DNA from: Paenibacillus sinopodophylli
GTDB lineage: Bacteria > Bacillota > Bacilli > Paenibacillales > Paenibacillaceae
DNA length: 64,000 bases
NCBI RefSeq assembly: GCF_005930355.1
Contig: NZ_VDBO01000005.1
Span: forward strand, 186,001 to 250,000
Direction: 5' to 3'
Position numbers and translations under genes: made by a program. Below the pieces are notes generated by a model. It had not been told where the DNA came from. It saw nothing but the letters and a program-made list of their open reading frames with translations, and searched no databases. Below are positions 25,269 through 34,000 of the stretch, in pieces; the first letter of the stretch is position 1; every line of letters begins with the position of its first letter.

Positions 25269-27482
25269 ATGAAGAATAAATGGTTTCAGAAAATGATGTT
25301 TTCATATCTCCCGTTGTTTTTTATTATGATTTCCATTCTCGTATTTATATTTTTCCTCTCAGTGAACCAGATTGCAGAGAAGGAGAATAAGCGGGCGAAC
25401 GAGCAGTTCGCCAAACAGATTATGCAGCTGCTGGATAACGAGATGTATACGCTTAGCCAATCGTTTCTGAGCGATGTCTATTTCACGGATGAGGTGCAGC
25501 TGTTTTTCAATTCATTCTACAAGGATGATATCGCCTTGAATTATGAATTAATTCAGAAGCTGCAAGCGTTCGTACGCTCCTCGGAGTTCATTGATTCTAT
25601 CTATCTGTACCGGAACTCGGACAGTATGGTGCTGTCTGATACGATCAAAATCGAGGCGACCCTGTATCCGGACATGGACTTCGCTCTGAAAGAGAGTGGG
25701 GAGATGACATGGTCCAACGCTCGTTCTTTTACGGAATTTGACGACTCGGGCAAACGGCGGGTCGTCTCCTCCAAGAAGCCTTATCCGCTCACGGGAACGC
25801 CGCAGGGTGGACTCGTGATGAACGTCAATCTTCAAGCATTGCAAAAGCGCTTCTCCGAACTTGGGCGGGTTGATCTCAGCTATGCGTACGTAAAGGACGA
25901 TGCCGATCAGTGGCTTGTAGGCAATCTGAGCCAGCAGGATTCCGAGCAGCAGGAGCAGGATGTTGTACTGCGCTCCGAGACTACCGGATGGACGTTGTAT
26001 TCGGGCCTTAACGAGCATTATTTGTTCACATCGCTGCAGCTCATTTCACGTATCTGGATCGTGACTGGAATCTTCATTATTTTGGCAGGCTTCGCTTGGC
26101 TCATTTATTTAATTAAGCGAAACTATCGGCCAGTTGAGGCGCTGGCAGCGCAAATCGAGAGCTATTCGCTCCGCAAGTCGATGGAACTTAGGGGGAATTA
26201 CGACGAGTTCAAATTCATCGAGAACGCGCTGAATACTTTGCTTGAGGATGCCCAGTCCCATCATAAGCAGCTCAAGGAAAGTTTGCTGTACAAGGAGAAG
26301 TTTCTATTCCAGGCGCTGGCTGACGGGTCGCCGTCTTTCGCTTCTCACGAGCTGCTGCAAGCGCTCGCTGCCAAAGGCTTCGATCCTCAGGCTTCCGAAT
26401 GGCGCTTCGTGCTGGTGGAGATGGACCAATTCCGCGACTTCGAGACCAACTACTCTCGAAAGGACCAGCTGCTGCTCAAGTTCGCGCTTACGAGCGTGCT
26501 GAAGGAAACGGCAGACCAGCAGCAAATTGTGCTGTGGGCGGAATGGATGTCCGATAAGCAGGTTGGCGTACTTGTGCAGGCTAGTTCGGCTGAAGAGCAT
26601 GCTGTTCGTCTTCATGCATTGTATGAGGAATGCTTAAAGTGGGTCGAGACGCACCTGTCTTTTACGATCACCATTGCAGAGGGCATACGGGTCGCCAGCT
26701 TGGATGAGGTCTATCTCTCCTATGACAGCACACTGGAAATCATGAGGTTCAAGCCAACAATCGGCAGCAATCAATGGCTGGACGAAACGCAAATCAACCA
26801 AATAACTGGCGTGGGCTATTACCAGCTGCTGCCTGAGGTTCATCAGTTGACGGAGTCATTCCGGGTTGGCAAAGCCTCATGGTCAGCCAATCTGGAGGCT
26901 GTAAGCGAGAGCATACAGGACCATCATATGTCTCGCAAGGAAATCGTTAACTTGTTTGAATATATGCTTCATAAAATAAATAGCGAGCTAAGCGAGGTTG
27001 CCGATGCGAAAGGATCATTCTGGAGCAAGCGGAATATTGCGGATATACAGAAGGCGATTGATACATTCGATACCGTGGAGGAACTTGTCAGCCGTGTGAA
27101 TGCTCTGCTCTCCGACGTATTTGCACGGATGCTCAGCTGGCGGGACAGTAACAGCAATCATGCTTTACTGGATCAAGCGAAGCAATATATTGAAAAGTAT
27201 TATGCCGATGCGGCGCTTTCGCTAAACCAAATCAGCGAAGGGTTCGGCATGAATCCGGCTAATTTCAGCCGCTCCTTCAAGCAGGGAACAGGCGAGAAGT
27301 TCGTGGATTACGTGACGCGTATCCGGATCGAGCATGCGAAGCAAAAGCTGATTGCCACCGATGATTCCATTCAGGACATCGGATTCGCGGTAGGCTATGT
27401 GCATGCTGTATCTTTCAATCGTTCCTTCAAGAAGTCAGCAGGCATTACGCCGGGTGATTACCGTAAGCAGTATCAAGGGTGA
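25269..27482 (+). CDS. Membrane-bound AraC-family regulator (YesS/YtdP-like)
   Basis: A 737-residue protein with an N-terminal transmembrane helix (about 10-35), an extracytoplasmic sensor domain (about 36-260), a second helix (about 262-285: IWIVTGIFIILAGFAWLIYLI), a linker, and a C-terminal AraC double helix-turn-helix (about 640-737: SLNQISEGFGMNPANFSRSFKQ and IQDIGFAVGYVHAVSFNRSFKK). The start has GGGGAGCT upstream. It directly follows the binding-protein gene by 24 bp. Such proteins sense a carbohydrate outside the cell and activate the neighbouring transporter and hydrolase genes; this is family knowledge and the ligand is not known. Confidence 0.9.
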   Translation: MKNKWFQKMMFSYLPLFFIMISILVFIFFLSVNQIAEKENKRANEQFAKQIMQLLDNEMYTLSQSFLSDVYFTDEVQLFFNSFYKDDIALNYELIQKLQAFVRSSEFIDSIYLYRNSDSMVLSDTIKIEATLYPDMDFALKESGEMTWSNARSFTEFDDSGKRRVVSSKKPYPLTGTPQGGLVMNVNLQALQKRFSELGRVDLSYAYVKDDADQWLVGNLSQQDSEQQEQDVVLRSETTGWTLYSGLNEHYLFTSLQLISRIWIVTGIFIILAGFAWLIYLIKRNYRPVEALAAQIESYSLRKSMELRGNYDEFKFIENALNTLLEDAQSHHKQLKESLLYKEKFLFQALADGSPSFASHELLQALAAKGFDPQASEWRFVLVEMDQFRDFETNYSRKDQLLLKFALTSVLKETADQQQIVLWAEWMSDKQVGVLVQASSAEEHAVRLHALYEECLKWVETHLSFTITIAEGIRVASLDEVYLSYDSTLEIMRFKPTIGSNQWLDETQINQITGVGYYQLLPEVHQLTESFRVGKASWSANLEAVSESIQDHHMSRKEIVNLFEYMLHKINSELSEVADAKGSFWSKRNIADIQKAIDTFDTVEELVSRVNALLSDVFARMLSWRDSNSNHALLDQAKQYIEKYYADAALSLNQISEGFGMNPANFSRSFKQGTGEKFVDYVTRIRIEHAKQKLIATDDSIQDIGFAVGYVHAVSFNRSFKKSAGITPGDYRKQYQG

Positions 27483-27508
27483 CGAAGCTTGAAAGGAGCG
27501 TGCGGCTT

Positions 27509-28597
27509 TTGACCAGAGACGCAACGAGCAAAACGTTAACGATGGATCAAATTGACGACAACATACAGAAGGTGATTCATCAGCTTCAGAATATGAAGGG
27601 TAGTATCGCAGAAACAGCGCCTATCGGCATCATCTCGATGGATAACTGGGAATGGCCGCAGGGCGTAGCGCTGTTTTCGCTTTATCTGTATTACAAGGAA
27701 ACGGGAAAACAGGAGATATTGGACTATTTGTGCGGCTGGTTCGACCGACAGCTTGACGGCGGGGAACTGCCCCCAAAAAACGTTAATACGATGTGTCCAA
27801 TGCTGACGCTCAGCTGCTTGCATGAGGAGACGGGCAATGAACGTTATCTGAAGCTTTGCAGAGAGTGGGCATGGCATGTGGTGCATGAGATGCCGCGTAC
27901 GGGAGAAGGAGCTTTGCAGCATATCGTATCCGGTGAAACTAACGAAGGCCAGGTTTGGGACGATACGCTGTACATGACAGTGTTGTTCATGACGCGGATG
28001 GGCGTCGTTCTAGAGGAAGAGTCTTATATTCAAGAGAGCATCCGGCAGTTTCTGGTGCATCTGAAATATTTGACAGACCCGGTTACGGGACTGTTCTTCC
28101 ATGGCTGGTCGTTCGTGGAAAACCATCATTTCGCCGGCGCCTTATGGGCTAGAGGGAACTCTTGGTATACGGCGGGCTTGGTCGATTATTTGGAAATGGC
28201 TCCAATACCAGCTGGGGTGGAGCACTATCTTATAAGCTCGCTTGAGAGGCAGGCGGCGAAGCTTCGCGAGGTGCAGGCCGAAGATGGTATGTGGCATACG
28301 CTGCTTAATGACCCGAATTCATACAAGGAAACATCGGCTACGGCCGCGTTCGCTTATGGCATTCTAAAGGCAGTAAGAAAAGGGTATTTGGATGAGAGTT
28401 TTGCGGCATGCGGTTGGAGAGCAGTGGAGGCGGTTGTGAATCAAATTGGCGGTGATGGTATCGTCCAAGGGGTGTCCTACGGAACGGGAATGGGCCGTAC
28501 GCTGCAATATTACAAGGATATTCCTCGTTGCCCGATGCCGTATGGCCAGTCCATGACGCTGCTCATGCTGGTCGAAACGCTAAAGCATAAGGAATAA
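27509..28597 (+). CDS. GH88/GH105-family unsaturated glucuronyl/rhamnogalacturonyl hydrolase
   Basis: About 362 residues, an (alpha/alpha)6-barrel enzyme of the YteR/YesR type. Supporting motifs are the WDDTLYMTVLFMTRMG segment with the conserved Asp-Asp, then FHGWSF, and ARGNSWYTAGL. TTG 27509 is preferred because AAAGGAG lies 10 bp upstream; GTG 27479, overlapping the regulator stop, is the alternative start. Enzymes of this family remove the 4,5-unsaturated uronic acid that lyases leave at the non-reducing end, which pairs well with the heparinase II/III-type lyase in the same locus. No signal peptide is visible, so it acts in the cytoplasm. Confidence 0.88.
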   Translation: MTRDATSKTLTMDQIDDNIQKVIHQLQNMKGSIAETAPIGIISMDNWEWPQGVALFSLYLYYKETGKQEILDYLCGWFDRQLDGGELPPKNVNTMCPMLTLSCLHEETGNERYLKLCREWAWHVVHEMPRTGEGALQHIVSGETNEGQVWDDTLYMTVLFMTRMGVVLEEESYIQESIRQFLVHLKYLTDPVTGLFFHGWSFVENHHFAGALWARGNSWYTAGLVDYLEMAPIPAGVEHYLISSLERQAAKLREVQAEDGMWHTLLNDPNSYKETSATAAFAYGILKAVRKGYLDESFAACGWRAVEAVVNQIGGDGIVQGVSYGTGMGRTLQYYKDIPRCPMPYGQSMTLLMLVETLKHKE

Positions 28598-28615
28598 TAG
28601 AGAGGATGAACGAGT

Positions 28616-29680
28616 ATGGAAACGAGGCGTAAGGTTGGCATCGTAGGCACGGGGAACATTTTCCGCACGGCACATGCGCCGCTGCTGTATGGGCATCCGG
28701 AGATCGAGCTTGTCGCTGCTTGCGACATTGATGAGGCGAAGGTAAAGAGAGTGGCTGCGGAATTCGATATTCCTCATGTTTATACAGATTACTCAGAGCT
28801 GCTTAAAGAGCATCCTGATCTGGATATTATTGATATCTGCACATCTAATCTGCATCATTCAGATATTGCTGTTGTCGCATTAGAGGCGGGAATGCATGTT
28901 TTCTGCGAAAAACCGGATGCGATTAATCCAGCAGAAGCGCAGAGAATGGCGGATGCAGCGGAGCAATCAGGCAAGCTATTGCTTACGATGCGCAATAATC
29001 GCTTCCGTCCTGCGGTGCAATTTCTTAAAAAGTATGTCGCAGCTGGACACGCTGGCGATATTTATACGGGACGCTGCGGCTGGATTCGCCGCCGCGGCAT
29101 ACCGGGCAAAGGTGGATGGTTTACGACGAAGGAGCTGTCCGGTGGAGGGCCGCTCATTGATTTGGGTGTTCATTTCATCGATGTGGCTGTGTGGCTAATG
29201 GGCAATCCGCGTCCAGTGTCGGTCGTCGGCGCGACGTATACGAAATTCGCACAGAGCACGATTAGTGATTCTGCCCACAGCAGCTTCGGAGAGAAAAAAC
29301 CGGAAGGGATTTTCGATGTTGAGGATCTAGCTTCAGGCTTTATCCGGTTCGATAATGGCGCGACACTGCAGGTAGAATTCAGCTGGGCTTCGAACATAGA
29401 GGAGGAGAGAAACTTCGTGGAGCTGCGCGGCACGAAAGCAGGCTTCTCCTTCGACAAGGGCGAGCTGAAGCTGTTTACGGAAATTGAAGATACCTTATGT
29501 GATATTGTGCCGAAGCTTGCGAAGGACGGCCATGGACATTCAGAGTATTTGCAGCACTTTATAAATTGCGTACAAGGCAGGGAAGAGCCGATCATGCAGC
29601 CTGTTGATGGCGTTCATATGATCAAGCTGCTCTCCGCTTTATATGAATCAGCGCGCACGGGCAATGAAGTGAAGCTGTAA
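28616..29680 (+). CDS. Gfo/Idh/MocA-family NAD(P)-dependent oxidoreductase
   Basis: A 354-residue dehydrogenase. The Rossmann motif is GIVGTGNIFRTAHAPLL near residue 8, followed by the family signature EKPDAINPAEAQRMADAAEQ and the substrate-side segment GGPLIDLGVHFIDVAVWLMG. It follows the GH88/105 gene by about 15 bp and closes the operon before a terminator. The reaction is likely oxidation or reduction of a sugar or uronate derivative from the degraded glycan. The specific substrate cannot be assigned from sequence. Confidence 0.9.
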   Translation: METRRKVGIVGTGNIFRTAHAPLLYGHPEIELVAACDIDEAKVKRVAAEFDIPHVYTDYSELLKEHPDLDIIDICTSNLHHSDIAVVALEAGMHVFCEKPDAINPAEAQRMADAAEQSGKLLLTMRNNRFRPAVQFLKKYVAAGHAGDIYTGRCGWIRRRGIPGKGGWFTTKELSGGGPLIDLGVHFIDVAVWLMGNPRPVSVVGATYTKFAQSTISDSAHSSFGEKKPEGIFDVEDLASGFIRFDNGATLQVEFSWASNIEEERNFVELRGTKAGFSFDKGELKLFTEIEDTLCDIVPKLAKDGHGHSEYLQHFINCVQGREEPIMQPVDGVHMIKLLSALYESARTGNEVKL

Positions 29681-29690
29681 GCAGTAAAAA

Positions 29691-29745
29691 TGGGATTGTC
29701 CGCTCGGCCCTTTAGACGGGTCTGATTGGGCAGTCTTTTTTTGTA
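29691..29745 (+). terminator. Rho-independent terminator after the glycan-use operon
   Basis: GATTGTCCG...GGCCC and GGGTC...GGGCAGTC form a long, partly G-T paired stem, followed by seven Ts. Confidence 0.6.
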
Positions 29746-29957
29746 CGGATATAAGTGGCTGTTGCGGTCTGCAAGAATCGTTTATTGACACTGAAAACCT
29801 AGATTAGTCGGGGATTTTTCAGATTTTGTTGTTCCTGTTAATTGATAATTAATGTCTATTTATGACTGTCCGTACGCTGTGCTACAGTATGGCGGCAGGG
29901 AGGAATGCTCTTATTATCTTTTTTGATCACTTGATGAAAAAGGAGGAATTTCATTTA

Positions 29958-29971
29958 TGTAAGCGGTGTCA
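29958..29971 (+). promoter_or_regulatory. cre-like site in the leader of the SGNH esterase gene
   Basis: TGTAAGCGGTGTCA fits the degenerate CcpA operator consensus TGWNANCGNTNWCA at every position. It lies about 35 bp upstream of the preferred start, and about 70 bp downstream of a possible -10 box TACAGT at 29883. The remaining intergenic sequence (29746-29957) shows no gene. Confidence 0.45.
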
Positions 29972-30003
29972 TATATAGAGAATGGATAAGGAGGGTTTTG
30001 GAG

Positions 30004-31005
30004 TTGATTAAACAGAACATTTATTTCCATAACGTAACGGAACTAGAGCCTTGCAACGGGGGAGTCTATCTTCGAAGATGGCCGAGTGCGGTAAGGCATG
30101 CCATGGGGGATAGGGGAAGATTTATCGCGGAGGAGGCAACGGGCTGCGAGCTGCGATTTGTGACAGCGGCAAAGTATGTTCGGGTAACGGTTGGCATTCC
30201 GGAAACAGACGGCATTGTGAAGGTTTTTAAAGGTGGATTGTTTCATTCCGAGCATAAGCTGCAGGCCGGAGGCATTCGTACCTTGCATCTGGAAGAGCCT
30301 AGTGCCCGGTTCGCTATGGTGGATCGCAAGCATCTGCTGGAGTCCGGATTTGCTCCCGAGATATGGCGAATTTGCTTTGGCAACCACGCAGTAATCTTTT
30401 ACAGTTTGAATACGTTTGGCTGTGAAGTGCGCCTCCCGCAAGCGGGAGAGATGCCTCGGCGGCGATGGTTAGCTTATGGCTCTTCGATTACGCACGGACT
30501 TGATAACTTCCCGCTGTCGTATATTCATCAAGCCGCAAGACGCATGAAGCTGGACGTCATGAATGCGGGGATGAGCGGATCTTGTTTGTGCGAGCCGGAA
30601 GTAGCAGATTTTATGGCCGGAAGGGATGACTGGCAGGTTGCTACACTGGAGCTTGGCGTTAATATGAGGGACAGCATGAGTGACGAACAGTTTGAAAGCA
30701 AGACATCCTATCTGCTGGAGAAGATGGTTGCGAGGCACCCTGACAAGCCTATTTTTCTAATTACAATTTATCCGAATTTCGCTACCTATGCAGGCAATGC
30801 CGTGACGGAGCGGGACCAACGTTTCAATGAAATATTACGCTCTCATGTCGCGAGATTGCGGCATCCGCTGCTGCATCTTATTGAAGGAGAAGACGTTATG
30901 CAGGATATGAGCGGAATGACCTGCGATCTCATCCACCCCGGCGAGTACGGCCATATGCGAATGGGAGAGCAGCTGGCGCAGCAAATGATTCATCTACTAT
31001 TGTAA
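30004..31005 (+). CDS. SGNH/GDSL-type hydrolase (putative carbohydrate acetylesterase)
   Basis: About 333 residues. An N-terminal beta-rich domain (about 1-150) precedes an SGNH-fold domain. The catalytic Ser block is LAYGSSITHG (Ser161), a glycine/oxyanion block is MNAGMSGSCL, an Asn-containing block is LELGVNMRDSM, and the Asp-His block is CDLIHPGEYGH (Asp308, His311). TTG 30004 fits AAGGAGG at 9 bp better than TTG 29998. There is no signal peptide. It precedes the giant secreted protein by 8 bp. Deacetylation of imported acetylated sugars is the likely role, inferred from family and context. Confidence 0.85.
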   Translation: MIKQNIYFHNVTELEPCNGGVYLRRWPSAVRHAMGDRGRFIAEEATGCELRFVTAAKYVRVTVGIPETDGIVKVFKGGLFHSEHKLQAGGIRTLHLEEPSARFAMVDRKHLLESGFAPEIWRICFGNHAVIFYSLNTFGCEVRLPQAGEMPRRRWLAYGSSITHGLDNFPLSYIHQAARRMKLDVMNAGMSGSCLCEPEVADFMAGRDDWQVATLELGVNMRDSMSDEQFESKTSYLLEKMVARHPDKPIFLITIYPNFATYAGNAVTERDQRFNEILRSHVARLRHPLLHLIEGEDVMQDMSGMTCDLIHPGEYGHMRMGEQLAQQMIHLLL

Positions 31006-31013
31006 AAGGTGGG

Positions 31014-34000
31014 ATGGTTATGCGTAGTTCAGTTCAAATGAAATGGATTTGCCGACTATTGATTTTCATGCTGGTTATCGGTATCGTTCAACCGATGTCT
31101 CAAGTGACTGTCAAAGCTTCGGGCAGCGCGGCAGCAACGATTCTGGCTGAGGTTTTCGACGATCAAACGACAGGAGCTCAGCCTGCAGGCTGGAATATCC
31201 CCACAGCACCGGCAGCGGTAGCCCCTGCTCCAGATCCGTATGTGATTCGGGCTTCCATCGGGGAGCTGGATGCTTATTCTGGTAAGCTGCTGAAATTTGA
31301 GAAAAATGGAAAATCGGTCGCTTCGTATTCGATTAGACGGAATGTAACGGCAGTTACCTCTAAGGTGACATTGACCTATAAGGTTCGTGCGGAACAGACG
31401 AATGCGGTCGTTTACTTGCCATCGCTTCAGAACAACACGGCCGTTAAATTCGCATTGAACAACGGACAATTCAGCTATATGAAGGAAAACGCTTCGGGTT
31501 GGACACCGATTCAGGCATACCAGAGCGGAGAATGGTATGACATTAAGGTGATGCTGGATACCGAGCTTGGCGTCTTCGATTTCTACATAGACGACACTAT
31601 GCTGTTATCGCAGGAACCGGGAGGCGAAGGAACGCCGCTGTCCTCGTTTTATTTGGGCATGTACAAGGATAGCGTGGGTATCGTATATTTTGATGATTTC
31701 TTGATTTATCCGTACATGCCGGCTGCTTCCGCTAGCTTCGGGCAGTCCTCCCACGAGCTGGACACAGGGGAGCAGAAGCAGCTCGCGTTAAGCTTCGAGC
31801 CTCAGAATGCAACCGTCCAAAGCGCGGCATGGTCGAGCAGCAATCCCGCAGTCGCTTCGGTAACAGCTACGGGGATGGTAACGGGCATATCGGCAGGCTC
31901 GGCTTTGATTACGGCGCAGCCGCTGGATCAGTTGCCTGCCGTCACAACGAGCGTGTATGTGAAGGAGGCCGTGCGCGTCAAAGGAGATGTACTCGCCGAA
32001 AGCTTTGATGCTGCTGCGAGCGGTCAGGCACCGCCGAATTGGTCGATTCCGACGAAGCCGGCTGCGGTTCCTCCGGTACCTAATCCGTTTATATTGCAGG
32101 CAACGGTGGAAGAACTGCCGAATGAAACGGGCAAATCGTTGAAGTTCACTAAAAATGCACAAACTACCGCTTCCTATTCCATTACGCGAGCGGTGTCCAC
32201 TACCTCAACGAAGGCTGTGGTCACGTACCGGATTAAAGCGGATCAGACGGGTGCTGTGATTTATCTGCCTTCCTTGAACAACGGCTCGCAAGTGAAATTC
32301 GCACTTAACGCCGGGCAATTTGCCTATATGAAGGAGGGCGGAACGGGCTGGACGAACATTCAGCCTTACGCGACGGGTGAGTGGTACGAGGTTAAAATTA
32401 TGCTTGACGGAGATGCGGGTGAATTCGATTTCTATATCAACGGTCAGTTAAAGCTCTCTCGCGAGCCTGGCGGATCAGGCGGTCCGATCACTTCCTTTTA
32501 TCTTGGCATTTTCAAAGACAGCATCGGTACGGTTTACTTTGATGACTTCAACGTTTACTCCTATAAATCGGCCGTGAGTGTTTCCTTCGCGCAGGACAAC
32601 TACGACGTTGCCAAAGGTTCTAAAGTACAGCTGCCCTTGTTTTTTGAGCCGCTGGACGCGACCGTGCAAAGTGCGATCTGGACCTCCAGCGACGAGAGTG
32701 TAGCGAGCGTTTCCTCAAGTGGCATCGTAACGGGCTTGCAGACAGGAACGACGATTATTACCGCACAGCCGCTGGAGAATGTCGCTCCGGTCTCGGTAGA
32801 GGTGAGCGTATACTTTGTGCCAATCACGGAAATTACGTTGGAATCGATTGGTTCAGAGGTGCCGGTAGGCTCGCGTGTATTTTTGAAAGCAGAGGTATTG
32901 CCTACGGGCAGCACGGATCAACGCGTCTATTGGGGCAGCGAGGATGAGACTATCGCCACGGTGGATCGCTATGGAGAGTTAGCCGGAGTAAGTCCGGGTG
33001 TAACTACCGTGTATGCAGTTAGCTCAGATGGCGCCATTCGTGGAGAAATATCGGTCACCGTAGCTGCTAGAAACGTACAGCATGACATTTTCGTATCGCC
33101 GAGCGGCAGTGACAGCCAGGCTGGAACGGAAAGTGCGCCGTTCCAAACCATTGCAAGAGCACAGGTTCAGGTACGGGAATGGAATCAGCAGATGAGCGGT
33201 GATATTATTGTCAATCTTCGGGAAGGTTTGTATACGCTTATAGATACATTGGCTTTGGAACAGGCGGATTCTGGTTTTAACGGCCACTCCGTCGTTTATC
33301 AAAGCTATCCGGGAGAGCGCGCGGTTATTAGCGGCGGAGAGCGAATAACCGATTGGTTCGAGCATGATGCGGCTAATCAGATATTCAAAGCCAATGTGGG
33401 AACGGAGTTTCAAACCCGTCAGCTGTTCGTGGGTGGTGTTAGAGCAATCAGAGCGAGAAGCGAGGGCGGATTGCTCATGCCTGTGCAAACGGCGACAGGT
33501 TATACATCCGGTGATTCAGCTTTGGCGGGATGGCGGAATCCGAGCGATCTGGAGTTTGTATATCAGGAGAAATGGACCAACTCCAGAGCTGGCGTGGCAG
33601 CCGTCAATGCGGTGGATGGCAAAGCTCATATTGCGATGAAGCAGCCGGCATGGACCGCTATAACCGTCCGAGGCCTTACTTCGGCGACGGTTCCCGTTTA
33701 TTACGAGAACGCTTATGAGCTTCTAGACCAGCCGGGCGAATGGTATTACGACCGCTCGGAAGGGATGTTGTATTATAAGCCGCGCGCATGGGAGGATATG
33801 GCCACTGCCGAGGTTATTGCACCGAAGCTGGAGCGGCTGATGACCATCCAAGGTGAATCTGTGGAGCTTCCGGTTCGGAACGTCCAGTTCAAACAGCTCA
33901 GCTGGATGTATTCGACATGGATGCGTCCAAGCACGGACGCGGGGCATTCCGATGCCCAGAACAATCATTTGAGATATTCCGGCAGCCCCGACATGCTGGC

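Noticed and set aside
29934..29978. 14-codon frame with a Cys-Lys-Arg-Cys-His end in the esterase leader
   Set aside because: It has no ribosome site, contains the downstream Shine-Dalgarno-like sequence and the cre-like site as codons, and is probably chance.
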